A stretch of 64,000 bases of DNA from Bursaphelenchus xylophilus (GCA_904066235.2 CAJFCV020000006.1:5084001-5148000); one strand, 5' to 3'. Numbered from the stretch's first letter, positions 45,861-59,485 are shown. Numbers and translations: made by a program. Notes: generated from the letters alone by a model not told the origin.

Positions 45861-48354
45861 CTAATGCCCATTACACAGACCGACCATCTGCAGCATATTC
45901 TCGATGGCATTCACTTTGGGAGGCTGTGGAGGAGGCTGGGTCGAGGCGGGTGGTCGGGGAAACGGACCGGGTCGTCTGAAGAATGATAGGGTAAATTAAT
46001 AACTCTACTCTAAGATACAACGCCGTTTAAGAATGTTTCTATATGTACACGACATTGTCAGAGTACCTCTATTTAGCTAGCTGTCTACTGAGTGCCTCTA
46101 AAGTTTCAATTGCCGATACATTATTCAAGTCAGATTACTGTAAAAACTTTTTTCACAGCTTTTTTAAAGACATTGAACAACTACTACAACTGACTTTAAA
46201 ATTTAAAAAAAAAACCTACTGGTCCATTTGCTGAACGAAAGATCCAATCTGTAGGCTGTCCTCATCATTTGCGAACATAAATGTTGGAGGTGGTTTTGTT
46301 GTCTGTTGCACTTGCACATTCCTACTATCATGTTGAGGAAAAGCAACTTGAGCAAGTGTAAGACCATCCTAAAAGTAAAAACTCATTGCTTTCCTTTTAT
46401 TTATATGTTTACCTGTAAATTCTGAAGCAAATCGGAAACCCCTCTGAGAATTCCGCCTTCCGTATGCTTCTTTTTATCGAAATGCTCGTCATACATGTCA
46501 TAGTAATCGAGGGCTTCTAGCGCCGATTGTGTTGTTGTGGTTGTTGTTGTGGATTTCGCAACTAACGACCGCTCGCTTTGCTGAAATTGAATTGATACTA
46601 CCGTAATACCAACAAAAGTACAATATTTCTAACGAAACGTACATAAGTTGGCGCAGAAATAGGTGGTGTCGCTGTACTTCTAGGAGTTCCCGGGAAATCA
46701 AATATTGTTGGTGGAAGCCCTAAAGGTGGGAATGTTGGAAGGACATTATTGTTAACTGGAGGGAGGATTGGACTAGCTTCAATTCTAGCTCCGAAAAGGG
46801 GAGGAGCGTTTTGTCCATTTTGGACAAAATTTTCGAACATTTTTTTTCGTTCCTCCTCATCTCGCTTGATTTGATCCATGAACAGAGGGTTGTAAGCCTA
46901 AAACAAAAGGATTATTAGATTTTTTGGGACCTATGAATCGTATTTTCATATTGCAAAGGCTTCTTTATAACTTCAGAAATTTTAAAATAAGAATTCTAAC
47001 CACTAGTTCTTACAAACTCTTATTGTTTTTTAGCCAAATTTTTTACCTGAATATCCGCAGGGAATCGTCCCCTCTGCCATTCCCACGGCACCTGCCTTCT
47101 GGCTCTGATTTCTCCCACATTGGCCGGCTTTTTTAATTGCACATCAACCGGGCAGATCTGAAGCCACCATCGGCGATCGCTGAAAATTAAAACTCTCATC
47201 AAACAAAATGTTTTTTATCTCTCGATTATCCAGTTATCCCCATCACTTACCCATTCTCACTCATCGCCTGCCATTTCCGAATGATTTGAGCGGAAGAACT
47301 GAAGGATGAAGCTCGTCGGTGATCGTTGATGAACTTGGTGTCAATGCAATCCCCGATCCGGAGTTTAACAGAGTCACTTCGACAGCACAACAATTGCCAT
47401 GAATCGATCCCTGTCTTGACGTCTTCAATTATCTCAACTCCCACTGTGTATTGGTCACTTCCGCAGCTCAAATACATGTCTCCATTGGCTGTGGAGGCGG
47501 ACTCCGTTGTTGTGCATTCTTCGTCGAAACTCTGAAAAATTAATTCGAACTAAAGTCAAGAGCGACAGCACAGCTACAATTATCTTCTACATAGATTCCG
47601 ACAGTAAATAATGTAAAATCTTACCATTATTTTGGAACTAAATTTTGAACACCCAAACTTGTACAATCTTTCCGATCCGTCGTGAGCGGAGTTAAATTTG
47701 GACATATAAAATCCATTGGGGCATTGGAATGTGGTCATACCAAACGAGTACACCGTGTTGATTATGGCACCATAAAGGAACGGTAGTATGGACGGGGGTG
47801 GTCGCCCCCTTACCCGGAACATTGCGTTATGGTTTACTGGAAAGGAAAAACAGCATAAAAATTAACATTTTCATACAGGAGTTACTATCTCAAGCCTCTG
47901 AATGAAATTCGACAACGTATTTTACAATTTTATAAACTTTCAAACGCGAAAAAATATGAGTAAATTAAAAATAGACGTTGAGAGACGAAACAGTTCTACT
48001 TATGTCTACAAACGTTGCAAACAAAATATTTTTATTATTTTTTAAAATTTTGTATAACAATAAGGTCAGAAAATGCAAAAAAAACTAATTTTTCCATTTC
48101 AAAGTTAAAAATTCCGGATAGTTCCGATAAACGCAAAAATTTTCAAACATGCCGTTTTCAAAACTCTGTAAACAAAAAAAAATTAAAACGCAGCAACATT
48201 TGTGGTTTCTGAGTTTCTCCTTAAAAGCATCCCTATAAATCCTGTAACTTTTCCCACTTATTGGGTCATAAAGTAAGATTGTTACACGTCTTCGCCCTCC
48301 AACCAAACCCAGGAAGAAAACCTGAAAGACGCGGAGCACTGGAACGGCACGCAT
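45861..48354 (-). CDS. Secreted dermatopontin-like protein with Pro/Thr-rich tail
   Basis: Seven exons are firm on the minus strand (47836-47625, 47531-47251, 47179-47047, 46897-46643, 46580-46413, 46368-46220, 45975-45861). They join in frame for about 437 residues to TAG at 45861. The first half has the dermatopontin pattern: [16 protein letters not shown]...YKFGC, CCR, then [12 protein letters not shown], with cysteines spaced for disulphides. The second half is disordered, with Pro-rich blocks ([18 protein letters not shown]) and a TTTTTTT run. A first exon from ATG 48354 supplies a hydrophobic leader ([13 protein letters not shown]). Donors after either 48309 (GTTTGG) or about 48293 (GTGTAA) fit the phase, so the junction is unresolved. 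It is presumably an extracellular-matrix or cuticle component. Confidence 0.75.
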
Positions 48355-51300
48355 TTTGGCGCTCTTATTATGAAGTAAAGAAAATCCGCTGGAAGAAAAG
48401 TTCGACGGAAGAAAATAAATAAGATTTCGGTGTGAGGATCTGGTTTTCCTTACCGAAAAAGGAAATTAGGGAGTTATCACAGACCATTTTTGACGGATAA
48501 TGGAGAAGATGAAAGGCTTAATGGGCAAGGAAATTATGTCGTTTCGAGGTTTAGGAGTTATGGATGAGCAAAATCTTATGCTGATGGGTTTACTGTATGC
48601 TGCAGGATGTTACAAGATATGGTATTTCCGGTGTGAAATCTTAGCCGTTAGTGAATAAACGAAATATAAAATACGAGCTCTCGGCCCACTGTTAAACTGG
48701 CTCACTGGGTTTTACATTAAAAAATAAATTATATCGGCAATAAAAAACGACAATTGAAAAGCAAATGGAAACCTTTCTTGATCACGACTCAATCCGGAAA
48801 AAACGAATGTCATCGGATTGCAGCACACAAATGCCGGATTGCGAAACGCGCCTCTTCTTTTCTCACCATTCGGCTAATCGAGTTCAAGGTTTCCGAATTC
48901 AGAATACCCTTCATTTTCCTATTACCTAACCGCAGGAATATCAGAGAAATCGTTTGGGGCCCGGGCGTTTTTCTTAAAACAATGCATAACATAAAATTTT
49001 GTATGACATAATTATCGATGCAACACATGTCCTGTCCCTTCCTTCAATCGATTCCTTACAACTTTACAACTACCATGCCCCAGTTTTCTCTCCAAAAAAC
49101 CTTCAATCTCCAATCCACCCCCGTTCTGAGAGCTATAAGAATTCCATCAGAATACCGCCCAGACCCTCGAGCGAGCAGTTGAACATTATGCAGTAAAAAA
49201 AAAATACTCTTGGCGGAAAAAACAAACAAATTTTACCGCAAAACCGCCAAAGAGATCTTGGAAAACGGAAACATTCGCTGGAGAAACCGCTAACGATGAA
49301 TCCGTTGGATTAATGTAATATGGGAATTTAATTAATACAGAGTGCGAAGAAACCTGATTCGCGGAGAAACCGGGGAAGAATTGATGACGATATTGGGTGT
49401 CATAACTGTTTATGACAATGGTGACTTGTACAAAAGGAGAAGAATACAAAAGGAAGGGAACTAGAGAATGCTGTGTTAAGTGTCATGGCTATATCCCACC
49501 TTTGAAAATTTCAGCGCATGCTTTAGAGGCACATTCAATTTATTTAGCAGCACGTTCAGACAAGAAACGCGACAAATCGACGAATTCTCTACGCAGCGTT
49601 TTTGCGCTTTGCCTTTTTGAGTTCCGAGAAGAAAAAGATCAACTTTTTTATCAAAAAAAATTAAATCTCGTAAAAAAATCCTAAACGTTTCCTCAAAGCA
49701 CGAACAAAAAATCAGACATATATCTTGAGAGGACTTTGTCTTCCCTAAACCTCCAAGAAACAAGGAAGACCTCCGAAGAATCAGACGCCGCATAAAATAC
49801 AAAACCCCTCCGTGATGATTTACTCCGGCGTTTTTTTTTTTCATTTTTTTGAATAGAAGATTGTAGCCCTAAAGAAACCAATTTTTGAATCCCATTCCCA
49901 AAAAAGGTGCGCACTATTTTTTTATTTTCTGGGGTTTGTCGCTCCCGAAACCCTGCTCGCCTCTGCTCTTGCGTGATATCTTCTACTGTTTTTGGGTCAT
50001 TCGAATCCGACGAATCCAGAAGGTCAGCCGCGGATTCAGGAATCTCTCTTTTTGTTTTTTGTTCGGAGAAAGTCGGCGATGACGGCGTTATCAGAGAACG
50101 AAGAAAAATGGAAAGTGCCGCGATGATTGTCGTAAATTGGGCGGCGCAATTAAGAGAGGTGGTTTCGGGATCTAATCAAACATGTGGAAGTTATGTTCTG
50201 TGGCAGTATGATGCTCTATTTTAAAATTATGAAACTGTCGAGTATTTCAGGATTTTCTTTGTTGAATTATAACAGTTTGTTCCGCTATATACCAGATTTT
50301 CTTCCGGCAAAGAAACGCAAAATTTGAATATGAATAGAGATCTGGAACCGGCTTGTGTTCGAATACATTTCAAGTGGATTAGCCGAGTTCTTGATCTCAC
50401 CGACAGCAACACAAAAAAAAGAAGATGCCGTATTCTACAACTGATTTCTACTTTGAATTCACCAGTCGGACTTTGAACAGTAATTTTAAAATCAAATTTT
50501 TTATTTTACCCATGCCAAAGTGTTGTGAATTCAACTTTAATCCAGCTGTAATGGCCAGTTCGATGCTCCTCTTCGCACCCTCTGCTCCATAATTATTTGA
50601 ATGGAATTATAATTGTGTTATGTCATCGAGATTTGACCTCGAATTGTTTTAATTAGCCCCTTCTCGCGACTTAAAGACTCTTCAGCTCGAGAGCCATCGA
50701 ATTAACGGATGCAAAGTGTCATGGATCTGTTGCCAAAGTCGGTCGGATTAGCTGCAAAAACACAAATCTCGCGCAATTCGGGCTCATGTTTGTGTTGTTG
50801 TAATAAAAAACATTGACTTCGGTAATATAAAACAAAAATTTATTCAAAAAATAATAAAATTATTATTTTATTTCATAAATTATAATCTTTAAAAATTAAT
50901 TTTTAAATTTCCCTCCAAAATTTTAAACTTTTAACCGAATTTAAGCCAATTTTGCGAGAACACCCTCAGGGCATGCAAAAACTTTTTAAAAGGCCGAGAT
51001 TTTCGCGCGAAACTCAATTTGGATATAAACGGTTTTCGAGGCCAAATCGCGTTAACTGGGTGTTGTAACTCAGTTACGAGTGTTTTGAAGAATCGTATGC
51101 AAATTTGAGAACGTCGGAAAATCAAGAGAAACAAAATAAGAAACCATGGCGGGCGATTAGCCCAAATTACAAGGGAAAGAAACATGGATAATATGGAGAC
51201 TGAGAAGGACTGGATTTGGGGGGAGAGAAACAGTTGCGCAATTAGCAACAGAAAGTGAAAGTGAGGGTTCTTGCAAATTTGCATAATTTTGAATGTGAAA

Positions 51301-51883
51301 AATCCTGAAAAAATATTTTTTTTTCAACGGGGGTGTCTCAAAAGGCAACTAAAGTTTCTCTGATCTGAATTTTTTTCCTAATATACCATATCAAACAAAA
51401 AATTGCTGAATACCTATAACAAAACTAAGGTTTTTAAAAGCCATAAGTGAAATTTCCAGAGATAACTGCAGAAATGTGCAACTTCCCTGTCTATTATATC
51501 TTTGCATATTTCCTCCGTCTCCATCCGATTGGACTGCAGAGTTCTTATCCTTGGCTATCGTTTCTTCCGCCTCAAGTTCCTAATCGAATCCCGTAACCAT
51601 AACATTTATTCATGCCCTCCTTCCCTCCTCAAGTGTGTCTCCTTTCCTACTGTAACACCCTCATGGGCGGGTCATTAGTGCGCGAAATGTGCCCGCACTC
51701 TCTTCCCGGCTGCGGCCAATGAGCTTGGCCCTCCGTTCTCGGGCATGGAAATTGGGACAAGAGCCGGGAATTAGGGCCGCAAAGATACTCGGGGACGAGG
51801 GCCGACATCTCCACTACTGCGCCGACATCTCCTCCGGCCAACGCTTCGTTTGTTAAGGCTCGTTTGTTGTGCAGGAAGACCTG
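48355..51883. other. Long intergenic region upstream of lim-4
   Basis: No gene is supported in these 3.5 kb. Many frames on both strands (49412-49914, 49885-50224, 50931-51348) lack recognisable content and splice context. As the upstream region of a developmental regulator it is a natural place for distal control elements. I see no unambiguous motif cluster. The 51640-51883 portion is noticeably more GC-rich and may be 5' UTR or promoter. Confidence 0.45.
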
Positions 51884-53891
51884 ATGCAAGTGCATCATCA
51901 AGAACAATCTTGTTTCGAATTCGGCGCCGAATTTATGAGTCCTGGAAGTCAGTTGGTCGGCCAACAAGTCGTCTCCTCGGCCGACCTTCACACGGCAAAC
52001 TTGCTTGCGCCGTTCCACGTTGATGAACACGCCGTTCTGCAGCCCCCTCTTCACGTTCAACAACACACTCCACATTCGACGGCCGCCGCCGTTGCCGCGG
52101 CTTTATTGGCCGCGAATTGTTACGAGAGTGTGATCCCGGGAAGGAATGGGGTGGAGAATGTGCCCGTAGATATTCATGGATATGACCATTCGAATGGATA
52201 TTATAGCGGTGAGAATCTTTGTTTCCGAATAGTGAGCCGAATCTTGAATAATCAGATGAGTAATATATGACATGCTTATGTTTCTTCATTTCAACGTCAA
52301 ATTCCCTCTTTCGCAGACCTCGTTTTGTATAACAATATAAGATTTTTTCAAGAAATGTCTTCTAAATGCTGTCTTTTTTAGTCTCGGACCCCTGCACTAG
52401 TGTCCCCTTATCCCAGCCGAATGTTTTTTGCCAGCCATTGACGATATCGACCTGTACTAACTCCTTGGATCCCATAAATGAACCTTCAATTGTGTTCCCG
52501 GAGATAAAACAAGAAGATAAATCATGGTCTTTATGCGGAGAATGCATGGAGCCGATCAAAGAGAGATATCTGCTGAATGTAAACAGCCAAAACTACCACA
52601 ATCATTGCCTGCGATGTTCAAATTGTACAACCAAGCTGGAGGATATGCCTAGTTGTTTTGTGAAACACGGGAGTATCTTCTGCAAGCAATGTTACGGGCA
52701 GTAAGTCGACTTTATATCATATTGTTCATAAGGGTGACTGTTGGAGATACGACCGACAAAATTTATGTAAATTTGGCACAACCGCGCTTTGTAGGTCATA
52801 TTTCAATGGCAACAATTTCTAGGTGGCGCTTTGCAAGAACCGCTGAAACTAAGAAACCCAAAGATTTGTGCAAGCACATAAAGGCGACTTTTTTCCTGAA
52901 AGCTTTTTATTTCGGTTGGAAAAGTCAACTCTTGCTGACCGTTATTTGTCGCGTGATTACCTATACCAGCTATTCTAACTCTGCAAAGCCTTCAATCCCC
53001 CACTTCTCTACCAACTTTCGTAATGCTTTTGGTATCTTAACCTTAGCTACAGTAATCCATTTGTCATCAAAAACCAGTTGGCCAAGAATTCTCAAAAAGA
53101 GCCACTAATGAAGCGATTTAGACTTCTTTTAAGTTTTTTTTGCCAATTCTGAATAGCGTCTAATTCCCTGAGGGCATTCCAACGAACGATCGTTTTCAGA
53201 AAATTCCAAACAAAATGTGCTCACTGCGACCGCCAAATCCAACCGACCGACTGGGTGCGTCGCGCCCGGAACTACGTCTTCCATTTGGCCTGCTTTTCTT
53301 GTACTCATTGCAAACGACAGCTAAGCACCGGGGAACAGTTCAGTTTGCAGGAGAACCGTTTACTGTGTAAACAACATTATTTGGAGCTGGTGCAAGGCGA
53401 GGATTGTAAGTATCTTTGCATTACTACACTTCAAGCTTCATATCATTTTGTGTTAAGGCAGTATAAATATCTTTACTTCTTTTTTAGCCCAATCAAAGCA
53501 AAAAACAAAACGAGTTCGCACAACCTTTGCCGAAGAACAGCTCGCAATTCTAAATGCTCACTTCCAAATGGACTGCAACCCCGATGGAGGAGATCTGGAG
53601 CGAATTGCCGCCCTGACTGGACTATCCAAGAGAGTAACGCAAGTATGGTTTCAAGTGAGTTTTATTAACCGTATCTACCTACTATAACATCGAAAATTTA
53701 GAAGAATGACACCCAAGTCCTTTTTTCAGAACTCCCGTGCTCGTCAAAAGAAGAGCAACGGCCCGCGAAAGAAGATCACCGCAAACGGATCAGTCCACGC
53801 GACAAGTTCAGCAAGCGGCCGATCCAGTCGCGCAACATCCCATTCTAATTTATCTCCAGCACCGAAAACCCCAGAAGACCAACAGCAGTGA
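51884..53891 (+). CDS. lim-4: LIM-homeodomain transcription factor, LIM-4/Lhx6/8/Arrowhead class
   Basis: Five exons (51884-52208, 52382-52700, 53200-53405, 53488-53654, 53730-53891) join in frame to give 392 residues. The N-terminal third is low-complexity with a His/Gln-rich part and an Ala run (TAAAVAAALLAA). Two LIM zinc-binding domains lie at about 160-211 (starting CGECMEPI) and 220-277 (CAHCDRQI). The homeodomain at about 290-349 has KRVRTTFAEEQLAILN and helix 3 TGLSKRVTQVWFQNSRARQKK split by an intron. This helix and the NPDG spacing mark the Awh/Lhx6/8 class, LIM-4 in C. elegans, which specifies AWB and other neurons. It acts in the nucleus. The C-terminal tail is short and Ser-rich. 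The start is the first in-frame ATG; a farther upstream exon is possible. Confidence 0.93.
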
Positions 53892-54213
53892 ACTTCCGGT
53901 TCTGAATGATCTCAGCAACGCCTCAGGTGAAGAAACGCCGCCCCATTTTACACTAGACATTACCTACATCAATATATAAGCACAAAAAAACGACTTCAAT
54001 AAAGTTTTATTATATAAACTACCGTCCGAAAGAACTTGAAGAAGATATTTATCCCAAACTTGAAATCCCGGAGAAGCAGGGTACCCCAAAACTTGCCGAA
54101 TTATCCAATGTCCGCCATCCGGGAGAGACTTGACCCGCGCCAAGTGTCCCCTCAAAGAATTTTTCTTTTTGCTAAAAATCCGTCGATTTTTATTCCCTCA
54201 TTCTCCGATTGTA

Positions 54214-54546
54214 ATGTCCCAGAACGATAGGTCAGTGAACCAAAAGTTTTCGGACATGCGTTTGAGCGTCGATGGTCGTATCATGGAAGAAACCTTCTCC
54301 AACCGCCTGATGGATACCTTTGATGGAGACGAGGTACGTGATATTTCTCTTTAAATTTATTGGGTTTTAGGCAATTCCTGCGTTGAAAATTGAGAAGAAC
54401 GAACCTCCACTGCTCCACAAGAATTTTTATCGGAGTAAGTTGTTTTTCAAAGATGTGTTTATAGTTTTTATCAAATGTGATATGAAATTCATCGGTTTCT
54501 TTCAGATTTTATTGATCCATTTGATCCCTTTGGCAAGAAGAAATAA
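54214..54546 (+). CDS. Small uncharacterised protein, first gene of a possible operon
   Basis: Three exons (54214-54333, 54371-54434, 54506-54546) join at phases 0 and 1 to give 74 residues. The protein is charged with no signal peptide or membrane segment and ends NFIDPFDPFGKKK. An in-frame ATG at 54130 exists upstream. I prefer 54214 because the preceding stretch looks like leader sequence (its product would be FFFLLKIRRF-like). I do not recognise the family. AATAAA motifs follow the stop (54541, about 54589). The stop lies 147 bp before the pnpt-1 start in the same direction, the spacing seen in nematode operons. Confidence 0.7.
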
Positions 54547-54692
54547 AATGCGATATCAATGATGTAAATAATCAAGTTTTTTTCATAATAAATGATATTT
54601 TTGACGAATTTTATGGATTTTTTTTGGCCGTTATAGCGCTTTTATACTATTGGTATATCTAAAATAAGGTCAAATAAGAGGTTTTTTGAAAG

Positions 54693-57325
54693 ATGTTGAG
54701 GTGGAGGCTGCCGATATCTGTTCGGCGGTATTCTTCGGCCATGGAAGGATGGATAAATCAGCAGAATTCGGAGTTGGCCCAGTTATCCAATGGCCAGATG
54801 GAATTCAAGACTGGGCATTTGGCCCGGTTTGCGTCTGGGGCTTGCACGGTGACACTTGGAGATTCCACAGTGCTTGCGACGACCGTATGCAAGCCAGATA
54901 CATCAGGAACTTCCCCATTTTCGAGTGGGAAGGCCTTATCCGTCGACTTTTTGCAATCAGCCTCAGCTGTTGGTCGAATCCCTATGAATTATTTGAGGAG
55001 AGAGTTGCAACAGACGGATATGGACATTCTGATCAGTCGAATGATTGATCGATCACTACGGCCGCTTTATTCTAGCTCGTTCAGGTAATTTTTGGATTTA
55101 AAAAATATTGTTTTAGGTATAAAAAGTTTTAAAATTGGTACAAGCCGATCCAAATCATAAATTCGAAATTATAGAGGAAACACAAAGATAATTTGCAAGC
55201 CGTTATCGGCTGCCAGAGATGCAGACATGGCAGTTCTTGGGATAAATGCAGCTTCCTGTTCAATAGCACTGTCTGAATGCCCTTTTGCGGAGACCGTTGG
55301 TGCTGCAAGGATCGCATTGTTGGATAATGAAGTAAGTTTTTTGAATTCCCCTCTCGACTTCTATACTCACCATGATGCTACGAGGATTGGACGATTTGAA
55401 TATAATATTTTCAGATAGTACTGAACCCACCTCACTATGACCTTCAGCAGAGCAGGATGAACCTTCTTTTAAGTGGAACAAAGTCGAAGAAAGTATTGAT
55501 GATAGAGATGGACGGAAAGGAGATACCAATGGATACATTTATGGAGTCAATTGAAGTCGGATTTTCCGATATCGAGAAAGTTATCGACGCCATAGATGCT
55601 CTAAAAAGTTCGTCTGGCAAAGATAAAATCCCAGTAAGTTCTTTTTTATTTTTTATCTTGCTTTAGGCCAAAAGTGTAACATTACTTCCAGGAAGATCAG
55701 TTTATGACGGATGTCGAAAAAACATTATTGAAAGATATTTTTGACATGGCCTGTGATCGTCTGGAATACATCTTAACTGACGCTACTCATCTTAAAACGT
55801 CGAGGGATGAAGCGATAACAGCCTATAAGAAGGAACTCATTGAGAGGATATTAACCAAAAATTCGGGAACCTTGCCAGCTACAGTATCCCTAATATTCGA
55901 TATCGTTGTAAAGAATATTCTGAGGAGGCTGACCAGGGAAAGTGGGATTAGAGTTGACGGCAGAGCTATCGATGAATTTAGACCGATTTCCATCCAGACG
56001 GACCTCTATCCAAGACTTCACGGATCGGCAATGTTTCAGAGAGGTCAAAGTCAGGTCATGGGTAAGATTTTGATTATTTTTTTGGATTTTTAGGTCGTTG
56101 AAAGAGTAACGAAGGTTCTTTTAGGTACTGTAACATTTGATTCGCCCCAATCTGCCTTCCGCCCGGACGCTATTGCTCAACTTCTTGGTGCTCAACAAAA
56201 GAAATCCTTTATGGTCCATTATGAATTCCCTCAATTTGCTGTTAATCAGATTTCTGACAGCTCCGGCCGCTTTAATCGTCGATCTCTTGGCCATGGAACC
56301 CTTGCCGAGAAAGCGTTAAAAAATGTTGTGCCAGAAGATTTCCCATACTGTATTAGAGTAGATTGTCAAGTTCTAGAATCAAACGGATCGACCTCAATGG
56401 CCAGTGCTTGTGTGGGATCTCTGGCCATGTATGATGCCGGGGTACCGTTGAAGAATGCGGTTGGGGGAGTTGCGATTGGTCTTTTCAACGATAATGGAGA
56501 ATTATTGGCGACGGAGAACGATAAGCCAGTCATTTTGACAGATCTAATGGGAATGGAGGACTATGCGGGAGACATGGACTTCAAAATCGCTGGTAAGTGG
56601 TAACTTTTTTTTGAGATTGTCTTTAGGCACGAAAGACGGCTTCACATCCATCCAACTTGATGTTTCGATACCGGGATTGACGATGGATCTGGTAAGAGAA
56701 TCGCTAGAAAGAGGCCGGCATGGCTTGGATCATGTTTTGGCGAAGATGAATGAAGCTCTGCCGAAGCCGAGAACCCAATTTAAGGAGTGTGTCCCATTGT
56801 TGGAACATGTTATCCTACCGGGATACAAAAGAAGCGCTTTGTTCAGAAATGCAGGATTCAATGCGAAGTTAGTTGAGGCAGAAACCGGAGTTCAAGTTCA
56901 GGCTGATGAAGAAGATAAGATTTTATTGATGGCTCCGACTAAAGAAGACGCAGCGAGGGCAAAGGAACTCATTAACAAGTAAGTTGAAATGGTACTTGAA
57001 TGAAAACAACATTCTTGATATTAATTTATATTGTTTTAGACTAACTGATGTCTCGACCCAAGTCGATCCCAATTTTGGGGAAATACAGAAATGTGAAGTC
57101 ATTGAAGTCCTTGACCGGGGCATAGTCGTCAAACTGAAGGCCTTCAAAGACCCAGTCTTTGTCCCCATCAAGAGTTTAACCCCAAAACTTGTCAAACACA
57201 CATCAGCATTGGATGTAAAGATTGGCCAAAAACTTTCAATGCAGTTCTTCGGACGCAATCCAGAAACTGGCCAGCCCCGATTAGCCACCAGGAGTATTGG
57301 CACAAAGCCTGTGGACCTCAAATAG
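54693..57325 (+). CDS. pnpt-1: Mitochondrial polyribonucleotide nucleotidyltransferase (PNPase)
   Basis: Seven exons (54693-55084, 55175-55331, 55415-55633, 55692-56061, 56125-56592, 56627-56978, 57040-57325) keep phase to give 747 residues, close to animal PNPT1. The N-terminus MLRWRLPISVRRYSS is a good mitochondrial presequence. Two RNase PH domains flank an alpha-helical linker. The second has HGSAMFQRGQSQVM (about 365-379) and the catalytic GMEDYAGDMDF (about 522-532) with the acidic residues intact. A KH domain (about 585-650) and an S1 domain (about 665-740) complete it. It degrades RNA 3' to 5' by phosphorolysis in mitochondria. The ATG directly follows TTTTTTGAAAG, usable as a trans-splice acceptor, which supports an operon with the gene just upstream. 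Confidence 0.96.
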
Positions 57326-58294
57326 GAAAATCATGAATTTAGAGGAAATTGTTGTTAGTTTTGTTGATTTTACTTGTTGATAACTTGAAACTTTTATGTG
57401 GAAAAATAAACGTCCGGGTGTTTTTTGATACGGTATAGCTTTGTTGTTGGGAAATGGACTCAACATGAAATTTATTGGCGCATTTTCCACGCGAAATTCA
57501 TGAAAATAGAGGGTGAAGGAGAAATAACATGGAGAAAGTGGAGAGTTTTTGATAAAAGGCTCTAAAAATTGATCGTTCTCTGTTTTTGGTAAACTGTATT
57601 TGCCATTTTTGGCAGTGCGCTATCTTATAAAAAACCCAACGTTAATCTAAATTGATCAAAACCTTGAATCCCCCTCTAGAATCACGGAAAACTCCCATAT
57701 TTTCTGTTTGTCTAACCAAAAGCCGCTCCCATTTCTTTTCCGAAAGAGAGATCTTTTGCGCCAAAAAAAGGGACTTTTCAGCGGGCGATGATTTTTTAAT
57801 AATCAGAGACAGTCTGAAGCGTTGTGAGGACATCTTTAGTCAACCATGAGCCCGAAATAACATATAATTATAACAAAAATGTTAGTAATATCTGCTACGT
57901 GCAATAAGATACGATATAAAGACCAAGTTAAATTCGAATTACTATAAAATCGTTTATTTACAAATTCATTTCGTGTTACTCGTGGTCTTGCTCTGGGTGA
58001 ACTTTGATTTGAGGGTTTTAGTCGGCGCTTTCTTTAAGGAACCTGATGAGTAAAGTGTTTTGATGGGGATTACCGATGCTTTGCTCATTTATCTATATTC
58101 CAAAGCACTTCCCCGCTCATTTTTGGTTGCAATAATATAAATTTGAGCATTTCTGGTCATCCCCATGAAAACATTTTACCCCGCTAGATCTCACAGTATA
58201 GCTATGACTTCAAAACGCTGGTAATTCCAAAAAAATGATTTTCAAACCATAAAAGAGCTGTGAATTTTGCATTTTCCTAGCTACTGTGAGACCC
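57326..58294. other. Intergenic between convergent pnpt-1 and kinase genes
   Basis: No gene. An AATAAA (about 57405) gives a probable pnpt-1 polyadenylation site. The rest is AT-rich 3' flank for both convergent genes. Confidence 0.55.
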
Positions 58295-59485
58295 TTATTT
58301 CAAAGAATCCAGACTTTTTGTGGATTTAATGGAAGAGAAGTTGGTCTTGGAACCGGATTTGCCGGTGGCGGAGTTGCTTCCCTCCACCTCCCAATCATAA
58401 GGGGCATCCAATTTGACACCGCTCTTTGATGCGGTCTAAAATAAGGTCATTTAGTGACAAAAAAGTCATCATTCCTGGAGATCTATTGAACTCACCGCTT
58501 TGATTCCATCATAAAGAAATTCATAATCCACTTTATCCGTGTATCCTCTGCTGTCAATGTACTGTAACATCTTAGTCAAGTAATCCTTGCACGGAATTCT
58601 GTAGAAAAAGGTGTTATTTCTCTTCTCCGAATCCTCTCTAATCTCATCTTTACATTTAAGGACATCATCCCTCTCAGCCATCTTCTTCCAGGGCAATCCA
58701 ACGGGTACAATCAGATCAAGGAGGAGATAAAACCACGACTCGCAGTCGTCTTTTGGTCCCATTTCTTTATTTCGATGACAATTTCTGGAGGCGAAACGGA
58801 CAGTTCCCTTGAAAGGGACCGCGGATCGAGGGGTCTTCAACTCTTCATTGTCATTCAGATAACGGCGGGCGATGCCAAAGTCGAGGAGATACACCTAAAA
58901 CATCAAATTAGACATTTTGATGACTAACTACCATAAAAAATGTAATCAAACGTACAATTCTTCTTTGAATTCCCAATCCTCTTGCGTAATTGGCCGGTTT
59001 CAAATCTCTGTGGATGAATCCGTGTTTGTGGAGATCCTCAACAGCCTCCAGACATTGCAATCCAGCGCCCAAGCCTGTAGCCAACGAGAAAACTTTATGT
59101 GGTCTCTGCCGTTTCATGTCGTCCAAGGAAGGCCCAACCAAGGTCATCACCAAGAAAAAGTAGTGCTCCTTCTTTCCTCTGTCGATGATGTCCGTGAAAT
59201 GGCTGCCGGTCTTTCTTTCCTCACAAACCAACTTCAGAATAGCCACTTCCATCTTGAGCTTGGAATGCTTTCTTTTCTCCATCTTCTTCTCCACTTTCAT
59301 CGCGTATTCTGAGACGGACCCGTCCTTCTCGGTGAACTGAACACGGTACACCGCACCTGTAACCCAAAAATAAGCCATAACCAACCATTTCATGTAATAA
59401 GCCAAAATAAAAGCTCACCGAATCCACCTTCTCCAAGCAACTTGACTATGGTATAACCTCCTTTGTTTCCTGTTATCACCGCACC
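58295..59485 (-). CDS. TTBK-like protein kinase (CK1 superfamily), start exon unresolved
   Basis: Four exons on the minus strand (59485-59419, 59356-58956, 58894-58496, 58435-58295) join in frame for 335 residues to TAA. They hold a glycine loop LLGEGGFGAVYRV, lysine in YAMKVEKK, catalytic HRDLKPANY, DFGIARRY and the CK1/TTBK segment FKGTVRFASRNCHRNKEM, all intact. The C-terminal 47 residues are Ser/Lys-rich. This is a tau-tubulin-kinase-like Ser/Thr kinase of the group heavily expanded in nematodes, many members being testis-enriched. The 5' end is not closed. An ATG at 59562 (MSAEACDDGMS) is the obvious start, but none of its GT donors matches phase 0 of the next exon. Either a further exon or an error lies there. 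Confidence 0.85.
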
